DNA from: Bacteroidaceae bacterium
Lineage (GTDB): Bacteria > Bacteroidota > Bacteroidia > Bacteroidales > Bacteroidaceae
Assembly: GCA_017466065.1 (NCBI GenBank)
Contig: JAFTUV010000017.1
Location: 185,248-249,247 of the forward strand
DNA length: 64,000 nucleotides
Reading direction: 5' to 3'
Positions 37,413 to 45,410 of the stretch are shown here, one piece after another. The notes beneath the pieces are model-generated. The model had not been told where the DNA came from. It searched no databases and saw only the letters and a list, made by a program, of their open reading frames with translations. The position numbers and the translations under genes were made by a program. The stretch's first letter is position 1. Each line of letters begins with the position of its first letter.

Positions 37413-38060
37413 ATGAAAAAAATTATTGTACCAAAAATTTCCCTTGTCGATGATAGTATCGCGGAAATTGAAAAAGTGTTTGCCACATTAAACAGCGAGG
37501 CTGTTGCCTGCTGCAATTGGCCTGCGGTTTTTCCCTATACGCCCGCAGTAGGTGTAAAGCTTTTTCACAATGGCAAAAAGTTGTATATAAAGTTCGATGT
37601 AACGGAAAATGATATTCAGGCAAAGGTGGCCGAGGATCAAGGACGCACTTGGACCGACCCTTGCGTGGAGTTCTTTGTTTCGCCACAGGGAAATATGGAT
37701 TACTACAATTTCGAATGTACCTGCACCGGCAAACTGCTGCTTGCGTGGCACCCAGCCGATGAACCGAAGGAGAGTGCACCGGCCGAAGTGCTGAACAGTG
37801 TGGTGCGCCACCCATCGCTCGGCACAGAGTGTTTCCCCTTGCGCAAGGGAGAGCATAGTTGGAGCGTCATTGAGATTATCCCTGCCACAGCCCTGTTCCG
37901 CAGCGGTATTGAAAGTTGGGAAGGCAAAAGAATGAATGCGAATTTTTATAAATGCGGCGACGAACTGCCAACCCCTCATTTTATTTCGTGGGCACCGATA
38001 GATTGGAAGGAACCGAGTTTTCACCGTCCGGAATTTTTCGGCGAGCTTGTTTTTGAATAG
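37413..38060 (+). CDS. Carbohydrate-binding family 9-like protein
   Basis: A 215-residue protein beginning MKKIIVPKIS. It resembles the CBM9-like proteins that are common, single-domain genes in Bacteroidales, and shows their repeated landmarks: YTPAVGVKLFHNGKKLYIKFDV (partly quoted), WTDPCVEFFVSPQGN, YYNFECTCTGKLL and a C-terminal RPEFFGELVF. No signal peptide is seen, although homologues have been described mainly as sugar-binding; the ligand is unknown. The frame is open back to 37320 but that precedes the predicted transcription start. It ends at a 23-bp palindromic terminator shared with the PLD-type gene. Confidence 0.82.
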   Translation: MKKIIVPKISLVDDSIAEIEKVFATLNSEAVACCNWPAVFPYTPAVGVKLFHNGKKLYIKFDVTENDIQAKVAEDQGRTWTDPCVEFFVSPQGNMDYYNFECTCTGKLLLAWHPADEPKESAPAEVLNSVVRHPSLGTECFPLRKGEHSWSVIEIIPATALFRSGIESWEGKRMNANFYKCGDELPTPHFISWAPIDWKEPSFHRPEFFGELVFE

Positions 38061-38069
38061 CAAAATCAT

Positions 38070-38121
38070 TTATGACAATAAAGATGGCAACCTTTTCTGG
38101 TTGCCATCTTTATTGTCATAA
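38070..38121. terminator. Bidirectional terminator between the CBM9-like and PLD-type genes
   Basis: Perfect 23-bp arms (38070-38092 and 38099-38121; core AAAGATGGCAACC) with a TTTTCT loop. The longest perfect stem in the window. Confidence 0.9.
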
Positions 38122-38125
38122 TGCT

Positions 38126-39379
38126 TTACATTATAGGAGTGAGAAGTTCCACGAAGAAGCCGCACAACCGCTTCCACAAGGAGCGTTTTTTGTAAATTTC
38201 TTTCGTAAGGAGAAAACTCTCTTTCTTATCCTCGTCGATAATATCCTGCAACTCGCGAGTGTCGCCCTTGTCGAACACGAAGATATTTGTTTCATAATCG
38301 TAACGCATACTGCGGCTGTTCAGATTGGCCGATCCAACGGTCATATACTTCCCATCGACACACATCACCTTCGAGTGGTTGAAGCCGCCGTCATACATAT
38401 AAACATTGGCACCGCGTTTCATAAGTTTGTAACCTATGCGCCAAACGCCGTCGGGCAGCAATGGGATATCGCCTTTTGCAGTGAGCATAATATCGACTTT
38501 TACGCCATCGTCTATGGCCTTTTTTATAGCCTTCTTCACTATGGGCATAGGGATAAAATAGGGGCTGACAAGCACCACACTGTCCTTTGCCGAATTTATT
38601 GCATTGGCGTATGCACGGCGCATACTTTTCGGGGTACGGTGCGGCCAGCGGTCCACCACTGCCACCTGTGCGGTGCCTGTTGTTTCGGGTTGAGGATAAT
38701 ACTCGGCACCGCCTATCTGCTGGTCTGTTTCGCGATTCCACATTTCGAGGAATATATCTTGCAGCCCGGCGACTGCCGCGCCTTCCACGCGAGCGTGTAT
38801 GTCGCGCCATTTTCCTATTCCTTCGAGCCCGGTGAGGTAGTAATCGGCAACATTTATGCCACCTATATAACCTATCTTACCATCGACAATTACAATTTTA
38901 CGATGGTCGCGGTGCACGCTGTGTGTTATCCAAGGGAATACAAACGGGTCGAATTTCACAAGTTCTATCCCTGTGGCCCTAATTGCCTCGATGTGTTCTT
39001 TTTTGAGCGGGCGGTTATTCGACATATTGCCGAATGCGTCGAAAAGTGCACGCACCTCCACTCCCTCGGCAGCCTTTTTGGCAAGCAGACCGATGAGCAC
39101 GGCATTTATCGAGTCGTTACGGAAATTGAAATATTCAAGATGAACGTGGTGTTCCGCCTTCTCTATTGCGGCAAACATATCGGCAAATTTGGCATACGCG
39201 CCATTGAGCATCTGCACGGTGTTGCTGTCGGTTATTTCCACATTCCCGGCTTGCAGATACTCTTTGAAAGCCACCGATGAATCATCGACAGCGGCACGTT
39301 CGATGGGCTTGTAACTGCTGCACGAAGCGAGCAGCAGAACAAAAAGAACAAGCAGTATCTGTTTAGCGAAAAACCTCAT
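38126..39379 (-). CDS. Phospholipase D-family lipoprotein (cardiolipin-synthase-like)
   Basis: A 417-residue protein from ATG 39379 (MRFFAKQILLVLFVLLLASCSS), a type II signal peptide with the lipobox LASC. Two HKD motifs are present: HRKIVIVDG with YIGGINVADYY near the middle and HSKVMCVDG with VGSANLNSRSM nearer the C-terminus. This makes it a complete two-motif PLD enzyme of the cardiolipin synthase type. Typical synthases have two N-terminal membrane helices; here there is only a lipoprotein signal, so the enzyme would face the periplasm. Cardiolipin synthesis, phospholipase or transphosphatidylation activity are all possible. Confidence 0.85.
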   Translation of the reverse strand: MRFFAKQILLVLFVLLLASCSSYKPIERAAVDDSSVAFKEYLQAGNVEITDSNTVQMLNGAYAKFADMFAAIEKAEHHVHLEYFNFRNDSINAVLIGLLAKKAAEGVEVRALFDAFGNMSNNRPLKKEHIEAIRATGIELVKFDPFVFPWITHSVHRDHRKIVIVDGKIGYIGGINVADYYLTGLEGIGKWRDIHARVEGAAVAGLQDIFLEMWNRETDQQIGGAEYYPQPETTGTAQVAVVDRWPHRTPKSMRRAYANAINSAKDSVVLVSPYFIPMPIVKKAIKKAIDDGVKVDIMLTAKGDIPLLPDGVWRIGYKLMKRGANVYMYDGGFNHSKVMCVDGKYMTVGSANLNSRSMRYDYETNIFVFDKGDTRELQDIIDEDKKESFLLTKEIYKKRSLWKRLCGFFVELLTPIM

Positions 39380-39504
39380 TATAAACACCATTCTTCAAAA
39401 ACAAGCGCGAAGGTACAAAAAAATATGCTACACAAGAAACAATGAACGCACCAATATTTTTCATTTTTGAAACTCCCTATGCAGTGATATTCAGTTTTTT
39501 TAGT

Positions 39505-39512
39505 TATCTTCG
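39505..39512 (+). promoter_or_regulatory. -7 box for the DUF2148-aguA-aguB transcript
   Basis: TATCTTCG, 33 bases before ATG 39546. No -33 element at the usual distance. Confidence 0.45.
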
Positions 39513-39545
39513 CAATATATTAAGGAAAATTCAAAATTTTACAAT

Positions 39546-40076
39546 ATGATTTACGACGAACGCGAAATGCGCCATCAGCACGTTATTGAGGCCGCAAAGC
39601 AGATGATGACTGCGGCCCGCACCGCACCAAAAGCAAAAGGGGTGGATATTATTGAAATTGCCCTTGTCACCGACGATGACATTGTCGCATTGAGCAACGG
39701 CTTGCGACAAATTGGCGAGAAGATGGGCCGTGGAGGGCTTCAACGCGATGCAGAGAATATTCTGTCGGCCGAAGCAATAGTGTTGATTGGTTCGCGCGAA
39801 GAGGCTATGATGCTTAACTGCGCCTACTGCGGCAGCCTCACTTGTGACGGTCGTCCGGCCGGAACTCCTTGCGCAATGAACACCATAGATGTGGGAATTG
39901 CAGTAGGCTCGGCCTGTGCCACGGCAGCAGACTTGCGACTCGACACGCGTGTGATGTATTCGGTGGGATACGCAGCTCTGCAACTGGGCTGGATGAAAGG
40001 GTGTAACTATGTGATTGCAATACCGGTGAGCGCATCATCGAAAAACCCGTTCTTCGACAGGAAACGTAAACAATGA
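39546..40076 (+). CDS. DUF2148 ferredoxin-domain-like protein
   Basis: A 176-residue soluble protein of the DUF2148 family, described as a ferredoxin-domain-containing group because of its cysteines. Here NCAYCGSLTC and a later GTPCAMN and GSACATAAD carry them, which could bind a metal or iron-sulphur cluster. The N-terminal helix (MRHQHVIEAAKQMMTAARTAPKAKG, partly quoted) and the NPFFDRK end are typical. The stop overlaps the aguA start (ATGA at 40073-40076), so it is translationally coupled to agmatine deiminase. That linkage is unexplained by known family functions. The family's reaction is not established. Confidence 0.8.
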   Translation: MIYDEREMRHQHVIEAAKQMMTAARTAPKAKGVDIIEIALVTDDDIVALSNGLRQIGEKMGRGGLQRDAENILSAEAIVLIGSREEAMMLNCAYCGSLTCDGRPAGTPCAMNTIDVGIAVGSACATAADLRLDTRVMYSVGYAALQLGWMKGCNYVIAIPVSASSKNPFFDRKRKQ

Positions 40077-41107
40077 TACCCGGGAAACAAAATATATTCC
40101 TGCCTGCCGAGTGGCACAAGCAGGATTTCATACAGCTCACTTGGCCCCACGAGAACAGCGATTGGGCCTATATGTTGCAAGAGGTTGAGGAGTGTTTCAT
40201 AAACCTTGCAAAGGCCATCAGCTTTCGCCAACGATTGCTCATTGTCACCCCCTGCGAGGAGAATACCCGCAACACACTGCAACAGGCCGGTGCCACAATG
40301 GAGAATATACAATTCTTCACTTGCGACACCAACGACACTTGGGCACGCGACCACGCATTCATAACCCTTTTGGGCGACGACGGACCACACTACCTCGACT
40401 TTTGTTTCAACGGCTGGGGCAAGAAGTTCGAAGCCTCGCTTGACAATGCCATAAACCGCAAGTTGCACAATGCCGGAATTGTAAAAGGGGCCTACCACGA
40501 CCTCAACCACTTTGTGCTCGAAGGTGGCTCCATAGAGAGTGACGGGAAAGGAACACTGCTCACGACCACCTGCTGCCTCACGGCACCTAACCGTAACACC
40601 ACCGACAAGGCATTGCTCGAAGAGGAACTATGCCGCACGCTCCGTTGCGAGCGTGTGCTGTGGCTCGACCACGGAGAACTCATCGGCGACGACACCGACG
40701 GACACATTGACACCCTTGCACGCCTCGCCCCCAACGACACGATTGTATATATGCAATATAATGAGGAGGACGGCGAGCAGCTCGACTGCCTGAAAAAGAT
40801 GGAGGAACAGCTTGCCACCTTCACCACAAAAGAGGGCAAGCACTATCGCTTGTTGTCGCTCCCCTCGCCTGCACCCATATACGACGAAGAGGGGCAACGT
40901 CTGCCTGCCACATACGCCAACTTCCTCATAATGAACGAAGCGGTGCTCTACCCCACATACGCACAGCCTGCCAACGACGCACAGGCCGGCGATGTTCTGA
41001 AAACTGCATTCCCGGGTTACGAGATTGTGGGCATAGATTGCCGTGCGCTAATAAAACAGCACGGCTCGCTTCACTGCGTAACAATGCAATACCCCGTAAA
41101 ACAATAA
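40073..41107 (+). CDS. aguA: Agmatine deiminase
   Basis: Converts agmatine to N-carbamoylputrescine and ammonia, in the putrescine pathway from arginine. It belongs to the guanidino-group-modifying fold, and its residues are visible: the N-terminal LPAEWHKQDFIQLTWPH, NDTWARDHAF with the Asp pair, EGGSIESDGKG, DTDGHIDTLARL with the catalytic His and a C-terminal GSLHCVTMQYP whose Cys is the nucleophile. The 344 residues match the family length. The start overlaps the DUF2148 stop and aguB follows after 5 bases. The operon makes putrescine without ornithine decarboxylase. Confidence 0.95.
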   Translation: MIPGKQNIFLPAEWHKQDFIQLTWPHENSDWAYMLQEVEECFINLAKAISFRQRLLIVTPCEENTRNTLQQAGATMENIQFFTCDTNDTWARDHAFITLLGDDGPHYLDFCFNGWGKKFEASLDNAINRKLHNAGIVKGAYHDLNHFVLEGGSIESDGKGTLLTTTCCLTAPNRNTTDKALLEEELCRTLRCERVLWLDHGELIGDDTDGHIDTLARLAPNDTIVYMQYNEEDGEQLDCLKKMEEQLATFTTKEGKHYRLLSLPSPAPIYDEEGQRLPATYANFLIMNEAVLYPTYAQPANDAQAGDVLKTAFPGYEIVGIDCRALIKQHGSLHCVTMQYPVKQ

Positions 41108-41112
41108 AGAAA

Positions 41113-42000
41113 ATGGACACTATAAAAGTAGGAATGATTCAGCTCTCAATAGGTGCTGACATTGAAAATAACAAAGAGAAACTTGCTGCCGCCATTCGCA
41201 CAGCAGCCGAGAAAGGCGCGCAGTTGGTGATGTTGCAGGAACTGCATAATTCACCATACTTCTGTCAAGTTGAATCGACCGCCAATTTCTCATACGCCGA
41301 GCCTATCCCCGGCCCTTCGACCGAGTTTTATGGCAAGGTGGCAGCCGAGTGCGGCATTGTGCTGGTAACTTCACTGTTTGAGGCTCGCGCAAAAGGGCTC
41401 TACCACAACACCGCCGTGGTATTCGACCGCGACGGCAGCATTGCCGGGAAATATCGCAAGATGCACATTCCCGACGACCCTGCCTATTATGAGAAATTCT
41501 ATTTCACGCCGGGCGACATAGGCTTCCGCCCCATAAAAACGAGTATAGGAACATTGGGCGTACAGGTGTGCTGGGACCAATGGTACCCCGAGGGAGCACG
41601 CCTTATGGCTCTTCGCGGAGCCGACCTGCTCATTTACCCAACAGCAATAGGCTGGGAGAGCAGCGACACACAGGAGGAGAAAGACAGACAGTTGTGCGCT
41701 TGGCAGACAGTGCAACGCGGACACGCCGTAGCCAATGGATTGCCTGTGATTGCAATAAACCGCAGCGGACACGAGCCCGACCCGTCGGGAATGACAAACG
41801 GCATACAATTCTGGGGGCACAGCTTCATTGCCGGCCCGCAGGGAGAGTTTATAGCTCACTTCGGCGAGGATGAACAGATTGAGGTTGTGGAGGTGAGCCT
41901 CAAACGCAGCGAGGAGGTGCGTCAGTGGTGGCCGTTCCTGCGCGACAGGCGCATTGAGGAGTACCACCCTATCACAAAACGTTTTTTAGACGAAGAATAA
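41113..42000 (+). CDS. aguB: N-carbamoylputrescine amidase
   Basis: Hydrolyses N-carbamoylputrescine to putrescine, CO2 and ammonia, completing the agmatine route begun by aguA. Nitrilase-superfamily enzyme of 295 residues; the start is ATG 41113 (MDTIKVGMIQLS), since the frame to 41038 lies inside aguA. The catalytic triad is visible as the Glu in LQELHNSPYF, the Lys in KYRKMHIPDD and the Cys in VQVCWDQWYPE. The RLMALRGADLLIYPTAIGW segment is typical of the plant and bacterial enzyme. It starts 5 bases after aguA. Confidence 0.95.
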   Translation: MDTIKVGMIQLSIGADIENNKEKLAAAIRTAAEKGAQLVMLQELHNSPYFCQVESTANFSYAEPIPGPSTEFYGKVAAECGIVLVTSLFEARAKGLYHNTAVVFDRDGSIAGKYRKMHIPDDPAYYEKFYFTPGDIGFRPIKTSIGTLGVQVCWDQWYPEGARLMALRGADLLIYPTAIGWESSDTQEEKDRQLCAWQTVQRGHAVANGLPVIAINRSGHEPDPSGMTNGIQFWGHSFIAGPQGEFIAHFGEDEQIEVVEVSLKRSEEVRQWWPFLRDRRIEEYHPITKRFLDEE

Positions 42001-42017
42001 CCCCTAAACTATAAAGA

Positions 42018-42120
42018 GGGGGCTGTGTCAAATGCAATATTTGGCATAACCCCTTTAGGTTTGTAAGAATTGACAAAATGCAAAGCGTTGATATTTAAGA
42101 CAAAAGGAGCGTACAAAGAT
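42018..42120. other. Hairpin and possible insertion-sequence end relic after aguB
   Basis: GGGGGCTGTGTCAAAT (from 42018) folds back on ATTTGGCATAACCCC (to 42053), so it can act as an aguB terminator. The GGGGCTGTGTCAAA string and the following TTGACAAAATGCAAAGCGTT also look like terminal and subterminal sequence of Bacteroidetes insertion elements. No transposase or second end is present. Confidence 0.3.
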
Positions 42121-42181
42121 ACTCGACTGAGCCTTAACATCGATAACAACGAAGTAGTTTGTTAATTATTACACGCCGCCA

Positions 42182-42697
42182 TCAGCATTTGACAGACACA
42201 GCTTGCATAATCCACTCAACATCGCGCAAGCAGTCCTGTAAATCCTGTTCGTGCTCCTCTTCTTCGGCCATAATGCGCTTGGCAATATCACAGGTGGTGT
42301 AATCAATATTATTCGTAAAAGTTGCAATCTCCTCATAGCGTATGACTGCGCAACGCTCGGCAGCAATATTATCCTTCAAGAGGGTTACAACATCGTTTTT
42401 TATGGGAGGAGAATATCGGCAACGGGCAAGCACAAGCCACTGCGCCGGGTCGAGCACCGGCACGCCTTCGAGCTGAATTATTCTGTCGGCGAGCAGCTTG
42501 GCGTGATTGTACTCCTCCATTGCGTGCTGCTCAAATTCACGTTGTACATCGGAACGCATTGCACCTTCTACAACAAGGCTGCCCACCCAATATTGATAAT
42601 AAGCAAGCCATTCTTCACTTAGTGCGGCATTCAGTTGGTCGAGCAATTTTGGAATCTCGATGCGTTGCCTCAATATTAAAATACTTTCTTTTGCCAT
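42182..42697 (-). CDS. dpsL: DpsL-type thioferritin (bacterioferritin-related)
   Basis: A 171-residue four-helix ferritin-like protein that stores iron and detoxifies peroxide. The ferroxidase ligands are readable: Glu in LSEEWLAYYQYW, EEYNHAKLLADR with a Glu-x6-His-like arrangement, and EEEEHEQDL in the last helix. Two cysteines (AERCAVIRYEE and YTTCDIAKR) flank this centre. This is the pattern I recall for the dodecameric Bacteroides fragilis DpsL, a bacterioferritin-like protein with a cysteine pair near the metal site. In that organism it belongs to oxidative-stress defence. The region upstream has several overlapping promoter boxes. Confidence 0.87.
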   Translation of the reverse strand: MAKESILILRQRIEIPKLLDQLNAALSEEWLAYYQYWVGSLVVEGAMRSDVQREFEQHAMEEYNHAKLLADRIIQLEGVPVLDPAQWLVLARCRYSPPIKNDVVTLLKDNIAAERCAVIRYEEIATFTNNIDYTTCDIAKRIMAEEEEHEQDLQDCLRDVEWIMQAVSVKC

Positions 42698-42889
42698 AAT
42701 GAAAAGGATTTATAACTACTTTACAACTTAAACAGAAATAATATTGAGTTTGTTTTTCACAAAAAAGATATTTACCCGGGAGCAGTTTAAAAAGAGAAAA
42801 AAGTTGAAAAAACGAGGATAAAAATCCTGTATATTAAAAATAACAAATAAATGTTATTTATATTAGTGCGCTTTTATAATAAAAATTAT

Positions 42890-42954
42890 TACTTTTGCAT
42901 CCAAAGATAGAAATAAGCGAGCACACTCTATCTTCGCGTGCTACCGCAAAGATA
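42890..42954. promoter_or_regulatory. Overlapping divergent promoter boxes between dpsL and the ThiE-like gene
   Basis: Plus strand -7 boxes: TACTTTTG (42890-42897) and TATCTTCG (42929-42936). Minus strand: TATCTTTG at 42909-42902 and 42954-42947 (CAAAGATA in plus). The same bases give alternative hairpins (AAGATAGA 42904-42911 with TCTATCTT 42927-42934). No -33 elements are obvious. Confidence 0.4.
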
Positions 42955-42985
42955 GTAAAAAGTAAAACCACACTATTTTTAAGAT

Positions 42986-43570
42986 ATGAAACTGGCAGTA
43001 GCCACAAAACCTACTTTTTTTGTCGAAGAGGATAAAATAATCACTCGACTCTTCGACGAGGGGATGGATTATCTGTTCCTATACAAAGAATATCCGCATC
43101 CGCAATTCATTGAACGATTGTTGAGCCTTATTCCCAAGAAATACCACAAGCGCATATTCTCGTGCAACGGTCGCCTGATGCAGGAATATACCCTTGCCGG
43201 CACTCTTTTCCCTCTTTGTTCAAACCCTCCGATGGGTAACGAAAAGGGGAAATTAGTGGGCTATGCACACAATCTCAAAGAGCTTGCCAACCTGCGCAAT
43301 ATTTACGACATTGTATGTTTCGGCCCGCTTGGCCGCACATTCTATCAGAGTGCCGAGCTGAACGAAATAGGCAAAAAGATGATAAACAAAAAGACGTGGG
43401 CCTACGGCAATGTAGATGAAGCCAATCTGAAACGTTTGCCGGCCTATGGGTTCGGGGGTGTCATACTCGACGAACAGTTGTGGGCAAATTTCGATGCCTG
43501 CCGTTCGACCGACTACACCGAACTGCTCGACCGCTTCAAACGATTGAAGAAAATAATCGAGAAACTTTAA
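42986..43570 (+). CDS. Thiamine phosphate synthase-like protein (ThiE/TenI-like)
   Basis: A 194-residue protein resembling the short, diverged ThiE-like family found in Bacteroidales. The opening is MKLAVATKPTFFVEEDKIIT, and GFGGVILDE near the C-terminus replaces the phosphate-binding GPIFxT/GGI-type loops of true ThiE. Several ThiE catalytic residues (the Lys-containing RxK and the Asp pairs binding Mg2+) are not evident, so enzymatic activity is doubtful. A FGPLGRTFYQS segment could match the KTxT-type loop. It is followed after 45 bases by prs. No other thiamine genes and no TPP riboswitch motif are nearby. Confidence 0.75.
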   Translation: MKLAVATKPTFFVEEDKIITRLFDEGMDYLFLYKEYPHPQFIERLLSLIPKKYHKRIFSCNGRLMQEYTLAGTLFPLCSNPPMGNEKGKLVGYAHNLKELANLRNIYDIVCFGPLGRTFYQSAELNEIGKKMINKKTWAYGNVDEANLKRLPAYGFGGVILDEQLWANFDACRSTDYTELLDRFKRLKKIIEKL

Positions 43571-43615
43571 AAGAGCAATAAAGAACAAATAAATAACAAA
43601 CTAATTGACTATATT

Positions 43616-44551
43616 ATGAACAATACCCCCTACATGGTGTTTGCAGGTACAAAATCGCGTTACCTTGCAGAAGAAATTTGCAAAGAACTTGGTTGTGAAT
43701 TAGGACAAATGAACACCACCTATTTTGCCGATGGTGAGTTTGCCGTATCTTATGAGGAGTCTATCCGCGGAAAGAATGTCTTTCTTGTGCAGTCAACATT
43801 CCCCAATTCGGACAACCTTATGGAGCTGTTGCTTATGGTGGATGCAGCCAAACGTGCTTCGGCAAAAAGCATTGTTGCAGTTATGCCCTACTTTGGCTGG
43901 GCACGTCAGGACCGCAAGGACAAGCCCCGTGTTTCAATCGGTGCCAAGCTCGTTGCCGACCTTTTGAGCGTTGCCGGTGTGAGCCGCATTATTACAATGG
44001 ACTTGCACGCCGACCAGATTCAGGGATTCTTCGACATTCCGGTGGACCACCTCTATGCTTCTATGGTGTTTATCCCTTACATCAACTCATTGAACCTCAA
44101 AGACCTTGTTATTGCCACACCCGATGTTGGCGGTTCTAAACGCGCCAGCGCCTATTCAAAATGCCTTGGTGTACCCCTTGTACTCTGCCACAAGACACGC
44201 GCAAAGGCCAATGTGGTAGACTCTATGCAGATTATCGGTGATGTTAAGGACAAGAATGTAGTGCTTGTCGACGACATTGTTGACACTGCCGGCACTATTT
44301 CAAAAGCTGCCAACCTTATGATGGAGAATGGTGCAAAATCGGTTCGTGCCATAGCATCGCATTGCATTATGTCGGGCAACGCTTCGGAGCGTGTACGCGA
44401 ATCGGCTATGGAGGAGATTGTGTTTACAAACAGTATCCCCTACGACCGCGGTTGTCCCAAAGTCAAGCAGTTGTCAATAGCACGCATATTTGCCGAGGCC
44501 ATTGAGTGTGTTCTAAATAACCAATCGATAAGCAAACAATACATCTGCTAA
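43616..44551 (+). CDS. prs: Ribose-phosphate pyrophosphokinase
   Basis: Makes PRPP from ribose 5-phosphate and ATP, feeding purine, pyrimidine, histidine, tryptophan and NAD synthesis. The 311-residue enzyme shows an N-terminal FADGEFAVSYEESIRGKNVFLVQST (partly quoted), the ATP-binding WARQDRKDKPRVSIGAKLVADLL region with the catalytic Lys-Arg, the MDLHADQIQGFF metal-binding motif and the PRPP loop VLVDDIVDTAGT. It is the usual class I length. The start MNNTPYMVFAGT is the only reasonable one. It follows the ThiE-like gene and precedes a lipoprotein gene by 14 bases. Confidence 0.96.
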   Translation: MNNTPYMVFAGTKSRYLAEEICKELGCELGQMNTTYFADGEFAVSYEESIRGKNVFLVQSTFPNSDNLMELLLMVDAAKRASAKSIVAVMPYFGWARQDRKDKPRVSIGAKLVADLLSVAGVSRIITMDLHADQIQGFFDIPVDHLYASMVFIPYINSLNLKDLVIATPDVGGSKRASAYSKCLGVPLVLCHKTRAKANVVDSMQIIGDVKDKNVVLVDDIVDTAGTISKAANLMMENGAKSVRAIASHCIMSGNASERVRESAMEEIVFTNSIPYDRGCPKVKQLSIARIFAEAIECVLNNQSISKQYIC

Positions 44552-44565
44552 TTTGTTTACAAGGA

Positions 44566-45330
44566 ATGAAACAGATTTTTGTATTACTTGTTACAGCATT
44601 GACACTCTTTGCTTGCAGTGGTTCCGAGTATAATATCACGGGCACAATAGAGGGTGCGGCGGATGGCGACAGCGTTCTGCTTGGTTATTCGAGCAACGGT
44701 GTTGATTTTACTACTGTAAAAAGGAGTGTTATCGAGAATGGAGAGTTTCATTTTAAAGGCAAGATGGATGGGTGCAAGATTTATTACATCGGATACGAGA
44801 GTGACGAAGCACCCATATATGCCCTATTCTTTCTCGAAGGAGGTGACATAAAGGCCGATATTGGCACCAATTACAGCAACATCACCGGTTCACCGATGAA
44901 CGACCTTAACATTGAGATTGAGGATGCATTGGAGAGCTATGTTATGAAAATGCTGAATTATCAGGATATTCTGTACCGCGACAGCACATTGACACCCGAA
45001 GAGAAGGCCGAGCTTGACAACAAGAATTTTGTTGCGCAGAGCGAGGCTATGACATTCGTACAAGATGCGATAAGAAAGAATATCGACAATATGGTGGGCC
45101 TCTTCTTGCTTGTACAATACAGCGACCTATTCGACAACAAGGAGTTTGCCGAGTTGCTTGAAGCCGTTCCCGATGAGAACAGGGATAGCGACAACAATCC
45201 GTTGTACGACATTCTGCTCGAAACGCAAGAATACAGAAGCAATCCCGGCACCATAGACGAAATTATAAACTCGATTGACGAGGCCGGTACCGGGCCCGAA
45301 AATTCCGACAATAGTGATATTGTAGAGTAA
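44566..45330 (+). CDS. DUF4369-type lipoprotein
   Basis: A 254-residue lipoprotein with a signal peptide and lipobox LFACSGS (start MKQIFVLLVTALT). Residues about 20-110 form the beta-rich DUF4369 domain (ITGTIEGAADGDSVLLGY, VIENGEFHFKGKMDG, YALFFLEGGDIKADI). In most proteins with this domain a C-terminal thioredoxin-fold TlpA/AhpC domain follows. Here the remaining 140 residues are helical with no CxxC, then an acidic Asn/Asp/Glu-rich tail, so the thioredoxin half is absent. The chain after DUF4369 may be a substitute helical domain. It probably sits on the periplasmic membrane face. Confidence 0.85.
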   Translation: MKQIFVLLVTALTLFACSGSEYNITGTIEGAADGDSVLLGYSSNGVDFTTVKRSVIENGEFHFKGKMDGCKIYYIGYESDEAPIYALFFLEGGDIKADIGTNYSNITGSPMNDLNIEIEDALESYVMKMLNYQDILYRDSTLTPEEKAELDNKNFVAQSEAMTFVQDAIRKNIDNMVGLFLLVQYSDLFDNKEFAELLEAVPDENRDSDNNPLYDILLETQEYRSNPGTIDEIINSIDEAGTGPENSDNSDIVE

Positions 45331-45345
45331 TCGCACTACTCTTAT

Positions 45346-45389
45346 ATATAATAATGATGCCACGCTTTTGCGTGGCATCATTATTATAT
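45346..45389. terminator. Bidirectional terminator between the DUF4369 gene and panB
   Basis: Perfect 20-bp arms ATATAATAATGATGCCACGC (45346-45365) and its complement (45370-45389) with a TTTT loop. Confidence 0.9.
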
Positions 45390-45410
45390 TATACAAGGAA
45401 GGATGGAGCA

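Noticed and set aside
42898..42985. TPP riboswitch before the ThiE-like gene
   Set aside because: The leader is short and lacks the conserved CTGAGA and other TPP aptamer sequences.
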